DNA of 64,000 nt. Origin: Neglectibacter timonensis. Lineage in GTDB: Bacteria > Bacillota > Clostridia > Oscillospirales > Acutalibacteraceae. The notes under the pieces were generated by a model that worked only from the letters and a program-made list of their open reading frames with translations, was not told the DNA's origin and ran no database searches. Location of the stretch: NCBI RefSeq assembly GCF_900048895.1, contig NZ_LT160639.1, forward strand, positions 5,001-69,000, in the 5' to 3' direction. Shown here piece after piece: positions 8,164 through 18,249 of the stretch (the stretch's first letter is position 1; each line of letters opens with the position of its first letter). A program made the translations under genes and the position numbers.

Positions 8164-11100
8164 TCAGACCTCCTTTCCGGAAATAAAATCGTATAGGGTC
8201 TGATACAACCGGTCTGGCTCTATGGGCTTTGCTAAATGGGCGTTCATTCCTGCAGCTTTGCTTTTCTCAATATCGTCGTCAAAAGCATTGGCTGTCATTG
8301 CAATAATAGGAATCGACTTTGCATCGGCATTGCTGAGATGACGGATATTGGAAGCGGCAGTCAAACCGTCCATCAAGGGCATCCGTATATCCATCAAAAT
8401 GGCGTCATAATACCCTTTTTCCGACTTACTGTACATTTCCAGAGCCCGAAGCCCATTATCGGCCGTCTCTACCTTGAATCCTTTGTTTTCCAGAAGCATC
8501 ACAGCCACTTCCGTATTTATGGCATTGTCCTCTACCAACAGTATTCTCTTTCCTGTGAAATCATAGTTCGTCTCCTCCGCTTTCTGTTTCTGTTCTTCTT
8601 TCTCACCCAACGCCCGCGAGAACGCAGATATCAAGGAAGATTTGAACATAGGTTTACTCATCAGCAGGTTAACTCCAGCCAGCTTTGCCTCATGTTCGAT
8701 AAAGGTCCAGTCATAGGCCGTCATGATAATGATTGTCACCTCAGGGCCTACAATACCCCGGATTCTCCTTGCGGTTTCAATTCCATCCATATCCGGCATT
8801 TTCCAGTCAATCAGAATCATATCATAGTATTTTCCCTGATTCCAAAAAGCTCTCACCTGTTCAATGGCTTTCCGCCCGCTGTCTACCCACTCTGCTTTTA
8901 TTCCCATTTCACACAATGTGACAACCGCGCTTTCACAGACAGCCACATCATCGTCTACCACTAAGGTTTTCAAATGGGAAAAATTCAAATGGTTTCTTTT
9001 CTGATTATGCCTGAGTTTTTCCTCTTCCGTAATCCCAAGCTTAACATCCACAGTAAATTCACTGCCCAGCCCTTTAATGGAACGTACGGTAATCTTTCCA
9101 TCCATCATATCCACAATGTTTTTCGAGATTGCCAGCCCAAGTCCGGTTCCGCCATATTGGGTAGTGGTTCCAGCCGATTCCTGCGAAAACGGTTCAAAGA
9201 TATGGGGCAGAAACTCCTCGCTCATTCCAACCCCCGTATCGTTAATAATGAAACGAAGCACGGCATCGTTTTTGGTACGTTTACGCTGTGATGCAGAGAA
9301 AGTAACTTTTCCCCCTTCTCTTGTGAACTTGATGGCATTGCTCAGAATATTGATTAAAACCTGCTGCAGCTTCATTGCATCGCCGATATAATAATCGTCC
9401 AGTATTGGGTCTACAATACATTCATAGTCCACATTCTTTGCAGCTGCCTGTGTATAGCAGATAGAGTTAATGCCGTTTAGAAACTCTTCTGTCGGGATCT
9501 TTTCGCCTTTTAAAAGCATTTTCCCACTTTCAATCCGGCTCATATCCAAAATATCGTTGATCAAGGAAAGTAAAAACCGGGAAGAGATTCCGATTTTGGA
9601 AATGCAATCTGCCACTTGCTCTTCATCGCCGATGGACTGCGCAGCGATTGTGCTCATGCCGATAATCGCGTTCATCGGCGTCCGGATTTCATGGCTCATA
9701 CGGGACAGGAAATCCGATTTTGCCGCATTTGCCTGTTCTGCTGCCACCAGTGCGGCGGCCAGTTCCTCCTTTTGCCTTTGTTCCTGACGTACCACATCTG
9801 TGACGTCTGTACGTGCGATACATACCCTGCTCAATTCCTTACTAATGTAAAATACTTCGAGGCGTTTTACCCGTACCTCATGCTCCCCTTCCCGCATTTC
9901 CACCAAAAACGTATAGGCATTTTCCTCGGCCAGACGCTTTTCCATATATTCGTAATCCAGGTTCTTCAGGTATTCGCGTCCAGCTGTTTCATCCATATAC
10001 CGTTCGGCAAACATTTGCGCCTCTTTTTGAAATCCTCCCTGCGTTGGAATCGATCCAGCGCTGTGATGCCCACTGATTGTCATAGAATGGTGCGTATCTT
10101 TGCGCACATCGATTTCCGTGATGCTCTCGTAATCCAACTCGACAATCCTGTTCAAAAGCTGTTCGCGAAGCTTCTGCTCCGTGACGTCCAGAGTATAAAA
10201 ATTAATTATGATTTCTCCTGACTCCGGATTCCGAAAAGACCGGAGATAAGTGCTGGCCCAGAAAGTACCGCTGTTGCATCTGCGCAGGAAGTCCAAGTGG
10301 TAATCCACTTTTCCGTCTTCATAATCTGCCAATACCTTATCCCGGTTCAGCATACGGAGGATTTTCCCGCCATAGTCCGTATCTACAGCAGAGGCGGCCA
10401 GGTTCTCAATCGTAGCATCATAAGAATCCCCTACCTCAGCAACTGCCGTATCCACGCTCGAGACATAGCTTTCCATCCGGTTTTGCGTAACGTTGATACT
10501 TCCCTGTATGCTGCCTTCCGCAGAGAAAAGCTCGGCAAAATAGGCCAATTCCTTTCTATAAAGTTCGCTTATTTTTTCCTGAAGCTGTTTTTCTTCCGTA
10601 ATGTCCACAAAAACACAGTAAAAATATTCCTCTCCATCTCCTTCCGTTAAGAGCTGGGCTTTGATGGAAATCCATTTTACCGCTCCATTTTTGCAAATCA
10701 AACGATTCTCATTGTGAATGGTATTTCCGCTGCGCAGCTGGCTTTTCAACTTTGCAGTCATCACAGACAGATCTTCCGGATAAATGACAGCTGACATGCA
10801 GTTACCCATCTTCGCAAACTCCGCACGGCTGTATCCAAGAAACTCGAACAATCCGTCGTTGGCGTCAATCACAGAGAAATCCGCGTCAAAGCGGCAGCGA
10901 AACACTGCGCCCGGAATGTTGTTGTACAGATGCAACACTTCCTCTTGGGCCTGTCTCTGAGCTGTGATGTCAATACAGACAGATGCAATGGCAGGCTTTC
11001 CATTCTCTGCCACAATTTTCCGGCCTAAATCATGTATCCAGATATAAGAGCCATCCTGTTTCTTCATCCGGTATTCAACCACATACATTCCATTTTTATC

Positions 11101-11757
11101 CAGCTGAAACGCCACCGACTGATCCACTATTTCCCGGTCCTGCGGATGCATACAGTTGGAAATCATTCCCTCAATATCGGTAACAAACTCCGCTTCTGTT
11201 TCATAACCCAGATAGTCCAGCATCTGTCGGTTGATAAAATAGAAAGGAAAACCCTCCTCAAGGTATCCTCCCATCATACCGCCAGCCAGCGACTCATTGA
11301 GCAGTTCCTGACGCTGCCGGGCTAAATTTTCCATCACCAGTGTTTGAGGATAATGTTCTTCACATCTCTGGCTGCGCCCCGGCTCCGCAAAATGAAGATT
11401 TCTGATTATGAACTCGCCGTTCTCCATCCGGGAAAGTGTAAAAAATCCCCTTAGGCGCCAAGAATAGAGCGACGTTTTCAAAAACAATTCTGCCGAAAGG
11501 CTGACCGTCTGCTCAGCAATCTGCTGTTCCCGGAGCACCTGAAGTTCAGAATGAAACGGCTCTGTTATTTCTCGAATATCCCGCTGGATATACTCGGCCA
11601 TTTCTTTCTTCCCCTGGGCAATTTCATCAATTCCAGTACCGATAAATCCAACATCCTCCGCCAAAAACGATATTGCCTTTTCCGCGTCACACTGCTCAAA
11701 CCAGCTTTGACAAAAAGCCTTCACCACTTCAATAGCCGTCGTTTTCTGAACCGTCAT
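8164..11757 (-). CDS. hybrid sensor histidine kinase (NTF2-like, PAS repeats, HisKA, HATPase, two receivers)
   Basis: A 1197-aa kinase with no membrane segment seen, so a cytoplasmic sensor. In order: an NTF2/SnoaL-like domain (about 1-125); PAS/PAC units near 150-270, 275-395 and beyond, with a further degenerate sensor region to about 650; HisKA with His689 (SHEIRTP); HATPase (NAIKF, DTGVGMS and GTGLGLAISKN); receiver 1 with Asp984 (LIDWKMPDMDG); receiver 2 with Asp1123 (LMDIRMPLMDG). The start at 11757 is supported by a GAAAGGA site; the frame extends 52 codons further into the preceding gene. The Hpt gene follows. Ligand unknown. Confidence 0.9.
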   Translation of the reverse strand: MTVQKTTAIEVVKAFCQSWFEQCDAEKAISFLAEDVGFIGTGIDEIAQGKKEMAEYIQRDIREITEPFHSELQVLREQQIAEQTVSLSAELFLKTSLYSWRLRGFFTLSRMENGEFIIRNLHFAEPGRSQRCEEHYPQTLVMENLARQRQELLNESLAGGMMGGYLEEGFPFYFINRQMLDYLGYETEAEFVTDIEGMISNCMHPQDREIVDQSVAFQLDKNGMYVVEYRMKKQDGSYIWIHDLGRKIVAENGKPAIASVCIDITAQRQAQEEVLHLYNNIPGAVFRCRFDADFSVIDANDGLFEFLGYSRAEFAKMGNCMSAVIYPEDLSVMTAKLKSQLRSGNTIHNENRLICKNGAVKWISIKAQLLTEGDGEEYFYCVFVDITEEKQLQEKISELYRKELAYFAELFSAEGSIQGSINVTQNRMESYVSSVDTAVAEVGDSYDATIENLAASAVDTDYGGKILRMLNRDKVLADYEDGKVDYHLDFLRRCNSGTFWASTYLRSFRNPESGEIIINFYTLDVTEQKLREQLLNRIVELDYESITEIDVRKDTHHSMTISGHHSAGSIPTQGGFQKEAQMFAERYMDETAGREYLKNLDYEYMEKRLAEENAYTFLVEMREGEHEVRVKRLEVFYISKELSRVCIARTDVTDVVRQEQRQKEELAAALVAAEQANAAKSDFLSRMSHEIRTPMNAIIGMSTIAAQSIGDEEQVADCISKIGISSRFLLSLINDILDMSRIESGKMLLKGEKIPTEEFLNGINSICYTQAAAKNVDYECIVDPILDDYYIGDAMKLQQVLINILSNAIKFTREGGKVTFSASQRKRTKNDAVLRFIINDTGVGMSEEFLPHIFEPFSQESAGTTTQYGGTGLGLAISKNIVDMMDGKITVRSIKGLGSEFTVDVKLGITEEEKLRHNQKRNHLNFSHLKTLVVDDDVAVCESAVVTLCEMGIKAEWVDSGRKAIEQVRAFWNQGKYYDMILIDWKMPDMDGIETARRIRGIVGPEVTIIIMTAYDWTFIEHEAKLAGVNLLMSKPMFKSSLISAFSRALGEKEEQKQKAEETNYDFTGKRILLVEDNAINTEVAVMLLENKGFKVETADNGLRALEMYSKSEKGYYDAILMDIRMPLMDGLTAASNIRHLSNADAKSIPIIAMTANAFDDDIEKSKAAGMNAHLAKPIEPDRLYQTLYDFISGKEV

Positions 11758-11780
11758 TCCTTTCAATCCTTTCCAGCGCT

Positions 11781-14327
11781 TCAGCCGCCCGCGTTCTTTG
11801 ATTTCGCCCGGTACAGCGCCAGATAGGCCCGCTCTACCACTTCTGACATGGGTTCGTCCACATCCCATATCTCCGTGCCGCAGATACATTTTCCAGAGAC
11901 ACCGCCCGCACACAGTTCGATTTTCCTACAGATTTCTTCGCCCTTTTTTACTGCCGTTTCTTCTGATCCCAATTGCCTCATAATCACCACAAATTCGTCT
12001 TCTCCAAAACGTGAAACCATGTCGGCTTTACGCGTATGCCTTCTCAACACCTCTCCAATCCGTTTCAACAACAAATTCTTGCTATGACAGTCAGATTCCC
12101 CATTGACCCACTTTAGATTTCCCACATAGAACAGACAGAAAGCCAGGGGTGTATCCTCTTTTTTCAGTTCTTTTACCGCCATTTCTAATCCACAGCGATT
12201 TAACAAAGATGTCAAATGGTCGCGGTACACTTCATTTTCTAGCAGAGTCTCCTCTTCTCCGATCCAGCAATCAAATCCCGTGACACGAATCACTCTTTTC
12301 CATAGGCTTTTCATCGTATGCGGCTTTGCTGCATAATCGGCCGCACCCTGCTCAAGCGCCATTTCTTCTACTTCCGGATCTGCCGCCCCAGTTCCTATCA
12401 CCGGGATATTCCACACGCAGTTTTCAATCCGCAGGGCTTCCAATGCAGAAAATCCATCTGATAACTCCAAACTCAATATCACTGCCGTCACCTGCCTGTT
12501 GCATTCGGCAACTTTCTCCAACGCTTCTGCACCGTCGCTGCATTCTATCACCTCATATCGAGCCTCAAAGGTTTTTCTCACCCTCTCTCGATATTCTTCA
12601 TTTTCATCAGCAACCAAAAGAACCTGTTTTTCCCGCCCCATCTCAGAAACAGATTGCCGCGCCAAGCCGCCCTGCGGTACCATAAGGCTTTCAAATTCTG
12701 CACAGGGCATAGGTTTTGCAAAAAAATATCCCTGAACAAAATCACAGCCAATCTCCCGCAGTCGCTCCAATTGTTCTCCGGTCTCCACACCTTCCGCTAC
12801 AACGCTTAAATTCATCCACCTGGCAAGTCCCATAATAAAACGCAGAATTCCCTGGTTGACCGGCTTTGCTGTTTCATTCTGGATAAATTTCATATCCAGC
12901 TTCAAAACATCGATGGGCATATCATTCAGCATATTCAAAGAGGAATAACCGCTTCCAAAGTCATCCATCTCAATTACAAAGCCCTGTTCCCTCAAATTGT
13001 TCACTGTATCAATAATCTGCTTAGGATTTTCCGTATAAGCGCTTTCCGTAATTTCCAAGTGAAGGCGTGAGGGCGGCAAGCCATATTTCTTTACTGTATG
13101 TACTAAAATCCCAACCAGATCGGCATGATAAATATCGGCACGGGATACGTTTACAGACACGGAAAGCTCAGGATAGCCTTTGTCTTCCCACTCATGCAGC
13201 ACCCTGCAGGTTTTGTCCCAAACATATTGATCCAGCTTCGTAATAAAGCCGTTCTTCTCAAATAGAGGAATAAATTCCGCCGGGGACTGAATCCCCCACT
13301 TAGGATGATTCCAGCGCACCAAAGCTTCCGCTCCCGCCAGGCTGTCATCCTTAATACGATATTTGGGCTGAAGGTAAATTTCAAATTGACCCTGTTCCAG
13401 CGCCTGTTCCATCTCGTCTGTAATCGCCTGTTCCCGAAGCAGTTTATTTCTCAGCTCATCGTTATATTCTGCAAAATACTTACCATATTGGCCTTTAATG
13501 CTTTGAGCCGCAAGCAACGCACGGTCACACATCTGTTCTACAGATGCAGACCGGCCTTTCACTCTATAAATGCCCCATTTCATCACGACGTTCCTAGCAT
13601 TGGTCAGTTCATTGATTTGATTCAGCGCTTCAAGGAACAGATCATTGGTATATGTCCAGCGGTGCTCCAGAAGACAAGCAAACTGATCCGCGTTAAAACG
13701 CCCGCAGATTCCTCTGTTGCCCACCCTGTCTTTGTACAGCGCAGCGACATCACACAGCAGACGGTCCCCAGCAGGTATTCCAAACGCATCGTTTACCAAC
13801 TTAAAATTTTCAATATCCGAGCAAACAATGTCATATTCCCGATCCGGATTCCGGATCAGGATTTCTTTAACGCGCTGATAAAAAAACTCTTTACTGTATA
13901 ACCCTGTCAGACGGTCATACTGAATCAGATTAATCATCGCGGCAGTTTCCCGCAGATTGATAATGCTGGCCACACGATGCAGAATAATTTGGGGCTTATA
14001 TGGCTTTGCAACAAAATCAGCAGCCCCATGGGATAACGCCGTCACCTCGTCTGACTCTCCATCACTTTGAGTTGTTACGATGACAGGGATTGCTGAATAG
14101 GCGGAATTCTCTTTCACGACCGACAAAAACGTATAACCATCCATTACCGGCATCACAATGTCCAGCAGTATCAGAGATATATTCTCACCAAACTCATTCA
14201 GTACTTCCAATGCCTCTTTTCCGTTCTTGGCCTCCAGAACTTCATATTCCGCTGACAGGATTGCTCTGAGCATTTCCCGGTTAATTGCATTATCTTCAAC
14301 TACAAGTATTTTTTTCTGTGAAAGCAT
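11781..14327 (-). CDS. REC-GGDEF-EAL-REC-GGDEF cyclic-di-GMP protein
   Basis: An 848-aa regulator. Receiver 1 begins at residue 5 ([16 protein letters not shown]) with the acceptor in [13 protein letters not shown]. The first GGDEF is degenerate (RFNADQF). The EAL domain keeps the usual catalytic motifs: [31 protein letters not shown] and the QGYFFAKP segment. A second, diverged receiver ([16 protein letters not shown]) lacks the normal acceptor context, and a final GGDEF reads GEDEF. It probably hydrolyses c-di-GMP; cyclase activity of the last domain is uncertain. The ATG at 14327 has GAGGTG 7 nt upstream, unlike two earlier in-frame ATGs. It is first gene of the phosphorelay operon. Confidence 0.88.
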   Translation of the reverse strand: MLSQKKILVVEDNAINREMLRAILSAEYEVLEAKNGKEALEVLNEFGENISLILLDIVMPVMDGYTFLSVVKENSAYSAIPVIVTTQSDGESDEVTALSHGAADFVAKPYKPQIILHRVASIINLRETAAMINLIQYDRLTGLYSKEFFYQRVKEILIRNPDREYDIVCSDIENFKLVNDAFGIPAGDRLLCDVAALYKDRVGNRGICGRFNADQFACLLEHRWTYTNDLFLEALNQINELTNARNVVMKWGIYRVKGRSASVEQMCDRALLAAQSIKGQYGKYFAEYNDELRNKLLREQAITDEMEQALEQGQFEIYLQPKYRIKDDSLAGAEALVRWNHPKWGIQSPAEFIPLFEKNGFITKLDQYVWDKTCRVLHEWEDKGYPELSVSVNVSRADIYHADLVGILVHTVKKYGLPPSRLHLEITESAYTENPKQIIDTVNNLREQGFVIEMDDFGSGYSSLNMLNDMPIDVLKLDMKFIQNETAKPVNQGILRFIMGLARWMNLSVVAEGVETGEQLERLREIGCDFVQGYFFAKPMPCAEFESLMVPQGGLARQSVSEMGREKQVLLVADENEEYRERVRKTFEARYEVIECSDGAEALEKVAECNRQVTAVILSLELSDGFSALEALRIENCVWNIPVIGTGAADPEVEEMALEQGAADYAAKPHTMKSLWKRVIRVTGFDCWIGEEETLLENEVYRDHLTSLLNRCGLEMAVKELKKEDTPLAFCLFYVGNLKWVNGESDCHSKNLLLKRIGEVLRRHTRKADMVSRFGEDEFVVIMRQLGSEETAVKKGEEICRKIELCAGGVSGKCICGTEIWDVDEPMSEVVERAYLALYRAKSKNAGG

Positions 14328-14389
14328 CGTTTCACACCTCTGCATAAAGGCCGTCCGCCCTAATTTTGGATTCATTTTTCTTATATCAC

Positions 14390-14418
14390 ATCTTACAACG
14401 TATCCTCTTCGTTGTCAA
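14390..14418 (-). promoter_or_regulatory. promoter of the c-di-GMP/phosphorelay operon
   Basis: TTGACA (14413-14418), a 17-nt spacer and TAAGAT (14390-14395) on the minus strand, about 60 nt before the REC-GGDEF-EAL start. The gap 14419-14757 is AT-rich with no supported gene; a 69-codon plus-strand frame there runs into the tsf terminator and is rejected. Confidence 0.7.
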
Positions 14419-14757
14419 ACTTCCGTAAGATTTGATCGCCTGAAGTCCACAGCGCAATACCGCTTTTTCAGCCCCTCTCTATAACCGCACACCCCAGCGA
14501 CCTAATGGCACCTGGCACTTACCTCACCATCCCCGACAAACTGCCATGGTTAAAATCACCTTGCTGACAAGCCACTTCAGACCTATTTGTGTTTTCAATT
14601 GCAAATTCAAGGATTAATTATAATTTTTTAATTTTTGTTTCCTTTATTTTGAATTTTGATGCATATACTCAAAAAAATGAAGTTTTTTACATTAAAAAGC
14701 TCGGAATAATTGCCGTTATTGAAAGAGTCTATGTAATCGTCTATTTTAAAAACAAAA

Positions 14758-14801
14758 AAAGAACCAGAAGATACAATTCGTATCTTCTGGTTCTTTAATT
14801 T
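14758..14801 (-). terminator. rpsB-tsf terminator
   Basis: A perfect 17-bp stem (14758-14774 with 14780-14796) around the loop AATTC is followed on the minus strand by TTTTTTTGTTTT. It lies about 130 nt beyond the tsf stop, with no gene between. Confidence 0.85.
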
Positions 14802-14932
14802 CTTTGCTTATTAAGACTGCTGTCGCCTTCTCTCCGCTCTCTTGGACCTTGGATACCCGTTCGATATCTTAAAAACAGGTCCAAAAACACGGACGATAGG
14901 GTCATTATTCACCGCACGACAACAACAAAAAA

Positions 14933-15850
14933 TTATTTCACCAATTCTGCAATTTCTTGAGCGTAATTGGAGTCATCCCGCTTTTCAAGACCTTCGCCTT
15001 TTTCGAAACGGGTATACGCCGCGATTTTAATCTCTCCGCCCAACTCCTTGGCAACAGACTCGGTGTACTGCTTCACAGTCATGCTGCTGTCCTGAACATA
15101 AACCTGATCCACCAGGCAGATTTCCTTAAAGAACTTGTTCAGACGACCCGCAACAATTTTCTCAGCAATATTGGCAGGCTTGCCTTCCCCAACGATCTGT
15201 TCGGTAAGAATAGCCTTTTCCTTCTCAACACGATCGGCAGGAACAGCATTCTCATCCAGATACTCCGGGTTCAGGGCCGCAATCTGCATTGCCACATTAT
15301 GGGCATAAGTTTGAAATGCTGCAGAAGAAGCGATTTCATCGCTGGTATCAAACTTCACAATGACGCCGATACGGCCGCCGGCGTGCACATAAGAGGTAAC
15401 CGCGCCCTCATAACGGGCAAAACGGCGCACTTTGATATTCTCGCCGATGGTGAGAATCTTTTCCTTCAAAAGCGCATCTACCGTCAGCTCGGAGCCATGA
15501 GCCTTGCAGGCAAGCAGTGCGTCCACATCAGCAGGATTTTCATAAATCACCGTGTCAGCACAGGTCTTTACAAAAGCCTGAAAATCGGCATTCTTGGCCA
15601 CGAAGTCGGTCTCTGCATTCACTTCAATCACAACGGCAATTTTTCCGCATTCACTGACAGCAGCAAAAGCCACGCCTTCTGCGGCAACACGCCCAGCTTT
15701 CTTCACAGAAGCAGCCAAGCCCTTCTCCCGCAGAAAATCAATTGCCTTTTCCATATCGCCATTGGACTCGGTAAGCGCCTTTTTACAATCCATCATTCCG
15801 CAGCCGGTCTTCTCACGAAGCGCTGCAACATCCTTTGCAGTAAAGTTCAT
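14933..15850 (-). CDS. tsf: translation elongation factor Ts
   Basis: A 305-aa EF-Ts, the nucleotide exchange factor for EF-Tu. The N-terminal UBA-like domain (MNFTAKDVAALREKTGCGMM) and the EF-Tu-contacting TDFVAKN motif near residue 80 are both present. Full length for Firmicutes. The start at 15850 follows AAAGGATGA; the frame extends 30 codons upstream into the rpsB-tsf spacer without family similarity. It is second in the standard rpsB-tsf operon. Confidence 0.97.
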   Translation of the reverse strand: MNFTAKDVAALREKTGCGMMDCKKALTESNGDMEKAIDFLREKGLAASVKKAGRVAAEGVAFAAVSECGKIAVVIEVNAETDFVAKNADFQAFVKTCADTVIYENPADVDALLACKAHGSELTVDALLKEKILTIGENIKVRRFARYEGAVTSYVHAGGRIGVIVKFDTSDEIASSAAFQTYAHNVAMQIAALNPEYLDENAVPADRVEKEKAILTEQIVGEGKPANIAEKIVAGRLNKFFKEICLVDQVYVQDSSMTVKQYTESVAKELGGEIKIAAYTRFEKGEGLEKRDDSNYAQEIAELVK

Positions 15851-15953
15851 TGTTTCGTCATCCTTTCTTTTGCTGGCTTCTTTCTCTGGTAAACCGGAAA
15901 GCGCCGTGCGAATCATCATCCGCACGGGGCCTTCAGTCAAAACTTCAAAACGA

Positions 15954-16709
15954 TTACGCTTCGGTCACTTCTTCAACCTTTTCGGCTTCCGCAACAGCCT
16001 CTTCTTCTCTGGCAGCTGCGCCCATCTGACCCTCGCGGCCCTCAATGATAGCATCCGCCATAGCGCCGGCGATCAGCTTGACCGCACGGATTGCATCATC
16101 GTTGCCAGGAATCACATAATCGATTTCATCCGGATCACAGTTGGTATCCACAATGGCGACAATCGGAATTCCCAGTTTCTTGGCTTCCGCCACGGCAATC
16201 CTCTCTTTGCGGGGATCCACAATGAACAGGGCTCCGGGGAACGCCTTCATCTCCTTGATGCCGCCCAAGAATTTCTCCAATTTTTCAATTTCAAGCTGCA
16301 GCTTGCTGACTTCCTTCTTGGGAAGCAGCTCAAAAGTGCCGTCCTCCTCCATCTTGCGGAGCTGTGCAAGACGCTGAATCCGCTTACGGATGGTAGAGAA
16401 GTTGGTGAGCATGCCGCCCAGCCAACGGGCATTTACATAATAGGCGCCTGCACGGGTGGCCTCTTCCCTGACCGACTCCTGAGCCTGCTTCTTTGTGCCC
16501 ACGAAGAGAACGCTTTTCCCTTCTGTAGAGAGATCGCGCACAAAATTATAAGCTTCTTCCAGCTTCCTTACGGTCTTCTGCAGATCAATGATATAGATTC
16601 CGTTACGTTCCGTGAAGATATAGGGAGCCATCTTTGGGTTCCATCTTCTGGTCTGGTGGCCAAAATGTACGCCGGCCTCCAAAAGCTGTTTCATAGATAC
16701 GACTGCCAT
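15954..16709 (-). CDS. rpsB: 30S ribosomal protein S2
   Basis: A 251-aa S2 protein of the small subunit. It has the family N-terminus [20 protein letters not shown], the DLQKT and FVGTKKQA segments, and [12 protein letters not shown]. The acidic Ala/Glu-rich tail ([17 protein letters not shown]) is usual in Clostridia. ATG at 16709 has AGGAGG 9 nt upstream. tsf follows after about 100 nt. Confidence 0.97.
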   Translation of the reverse strand: MAVVSMKQLLEAGVHFGHQTRRWNPKMAPYIFTERNGIYIIDLQKTVRKLEEAYNFVRDLSTEGKSVLFVGTKKQAQESVREEATRAGAYYVNARWLGGMLTNFSTIRKRIQRLAQLRKMEEDGTFELLPKKEVSKLQLEIEKLEKFLGGIKEMKAFPGALFIVDPRKERIAVAEAKKLGIPIVAIVDTNCDPDEIDYVIPGNDDAIRAVKLIAGAMADAIIEGREGQMGAAAREEEAVAEAEKVEEVTEA

Positions 16710-16811
16710 TACAATGAACCTCCTTGGTTTTTCCTCCGCCGCACTTTTTTCTTTTCGGGGCAAACCTATACAGGCACCTTACCGAAAGTCCGGCGTGTGT
16801 TTTGCTGAAAT

Positions 16812-16840
16812 ATTATAGCACGCTGCCGGTGCAGAATCAA
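16812..16840 (-). promoter_or_regulatory. rpsB-tsf promoter
   Basis: TTGATT (16835-16840), a 17-nt spacer and a perfect TATAAT (16812-16817) on the minus strand. The leader of about 95 nt before rpsB could bind S2 for feedback control, as in other bacteria, but no specific fold was identified. Confidence 0.8.
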
Positions 16841-16874
16841 GCATTATTTTCCTGATTTTCACTCTTTTCAGTTC

Positions 16875-17171
16875 TTAAAAACAAAGTTTATCCAGTAAAG
16901 AAGTAAAAAAGCCTTTTTTCTCTTTCTCATCCTTCTCTTCAAAATTTACCAGCACCGCGTCGTCTCCGATCAGCACGATATCCTGCCATGGAATGACAAA
17001 GTCCTCCTCACGGCCCAGAAGGCCAAACAAACGCAGTCTGCCGTACACCACTACCGCAGTCAGCACGGCCGTATGCGTGTCAATTTCCACATCGCACACA
17101 AAGCCGATTCTGGTGCCATCTTTGACATTGATCACCTCTTTATTTCTCAGTTCCCCCATCCTGCAGCTCAT
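16875..17171 (-). CDS. YlmC/YmxH-family PRC-barrel protein
   Basis: About 98 aa. The sequence MGELRNKEVINVKDGTRIG then FVCDVEIDT is the PRC-barrel start of the YlmC/YmxH sporulation-associated family. The middle is a beta-rich VVVYGRLRLFGLLGREEDFV and DIVLIGDDAVLV core. The Asp/Glu/Lys-rich tail leads to a short hydrophobic end. ATG at 17171 has GGTGG-type pairing; an in-frame GTG at 17186 is less likely. The precise function of the family is not known. Confidence 0.8.
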   Translation of the reverse strand: MSCRMGELRNKEVINVKDGTRIGFVCDVEIDTHTAVLTAVVVYGRLRLFGLLGREEDFVIPWQDIVLIGDDAVLVNFEEKDEKEKKGFFTSLLDKLCF

Positions 17172-17319
17172 CGCTGGGACCACCACCCTTTCCGGATCCG
17201 GATATCTTTTTGAAGCATCGTAGAATCAGGACCTGGTTTTCCCGCCAACCTTACCGCACCGCGGAGTCATCCTTCCGCAGGCCGACGGTGAAAGCCTATG
17301 ATTCATATGTATGCCGCAA

Positions 17320-17348
17320 TTGCGGTTTTATCCCGGGTATGCTATGAT
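17320..17348 (+). promoter_or_regulatory. candidate ppa promoter
   Basis: TTGCGG (17320-17325), a 17-nt spacer and TATGAT (17343-17348), about 75 nt before the pyrophosphatase ATG. Confidence 0.55.
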
Positions 17349-17424
17349 TGTAAAAAATGGAAAGCGAAAGTGACTGCTCTGTCAAAGACGCCGCTCCATT
17401 GAAACAGAAAGGGCGTGTGCCGCG

Positions 17425-17958
17425 ATGAACATCTGGCACGACATTTCCCCAAAACGTATCCGGGAAGAGGATTTCTATGCTGTGATAGAGATCACAAAGG
17501 GCGGAAAGGCAAAATATGAAATGGACAAGGAGACCGGATTGCTCCGCTTAGACCGGGTGCTTTATACTTCCACCCATTATCCGGCAAACTACGGCTTTAT
17601 TCCCCGGACCTATGCAAACGACGGCGATCCGCTGGACGTCCTGGTGCTCTGTTCAGAAAACATCATTCCGATGTCCCTGGTACGCTGCTACCCCATCGGC
17701 GTCATCATCATGGATGACAGCGGCAGCCAGGATGAAAAGATCATCGCCATTCCTTTTGACGACCCCACCTATAACGGCTATCGTGATATTAAGGAGCTCC
17801 CTTCCCATATTTTTGATGAAATGCAGCACTTTTTCTCTGTGTATAAACAGTTGGAGGACGCCAAAAGCACGGAAATCAGCGAGGTAAAGGATCACGAAGC
17901 CGCAAAAGCCATCATTGCCTCTTGTCTGGAACGCTATCTGAATGATTTCTGCCGCTGA
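17425..17958 (+). CDS. ppa: inorganic pyrophosphatase, family I
   Basis: A 177-aa soluble family I pyrophosphatase, which hydrolyses PPi and pulls biosynthetic reactions forward. Active-site segments: EITKGGKAKYEMDKETG, LDRVLYTSTHYPANYGFIP, the acidic signature GDPLDVLVL and DEKIIAIPFDDP. These include the Lys, Arg, Tyr and Asp residues that hold Mg2+ and phosphate. The length is right for the bacterial hexameric form. It is alone on its transcript. The region 17959-18192 after it contains no convincing gene. Confidence 0.95.
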   Translation: MNIWHDISPKRIREEDFYAVIEITKGGKAKYEMDKETGLLRLDRVLYTSTHYPANYGFIPRTYANDGDPLDVLVLCSENIIPMSLVRCYPIGVIIMDDSGSQDEKIIAIPFDDPTYNGYRDIKELPSHIFDEMQHFFSVYKQLEDAKSTEISEVKDHEAAKAIIASCLERYLNDFCR

Positions 17959-18192
17959 ATTTCAAAGGAGGAAATATTAGGACAAACAGAACTGGGAAGA
18001 CGGACTGCTTTTCAAAATCAAGGAGTAAACCCGTTGCGGCGACACTTTTCTTTTTAATTATTCAAAATGGAGAAGCGGACTTGGCGCTACCAGGCCGGAT
18101 GGCTGCACGGCTCAAAAAAGCGGCGATACCCGGGCCTATGAGCCAGGTGTAGTTTGGATATTTTAAGCATCCTTTGAAGTGAAGCAGGAAAA

Positions 18193-18247
18193 GGGGCTGA
18201 TGGACAAAAACAGAGTTTTTTGCTCTGGTTTTACATCAGCCCCGGAT
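18193..18247 (-). terminator. sigG terminator
   Basis: A long stem-loop: GGGGCTGATG (from 18193) pairs with CATCAGCCCC (to 18243), with a second inner stem CAGAG/CTCTG. On the minus strand it is followed by TTTTCCTGC. It lies immediately beyond the sigG stop. Confidence 0.8.
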
Positions 18248-18249
18248 TA

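Noticed and set aside
14589-14798. 69-codon hypothetical gene
   Set aside because: It is in AT-rich spacer and runs into the perfect rpsB-tsf terminator; no ribosome site.
17959-18192. Possible small gene after ppa (an AGGAGG then DKQNWEDGLLFKIKE in one frame)
   Set aside because: No start codon at the ribosome site, and the frame closes after 15 codons; left as unassigned sequence.
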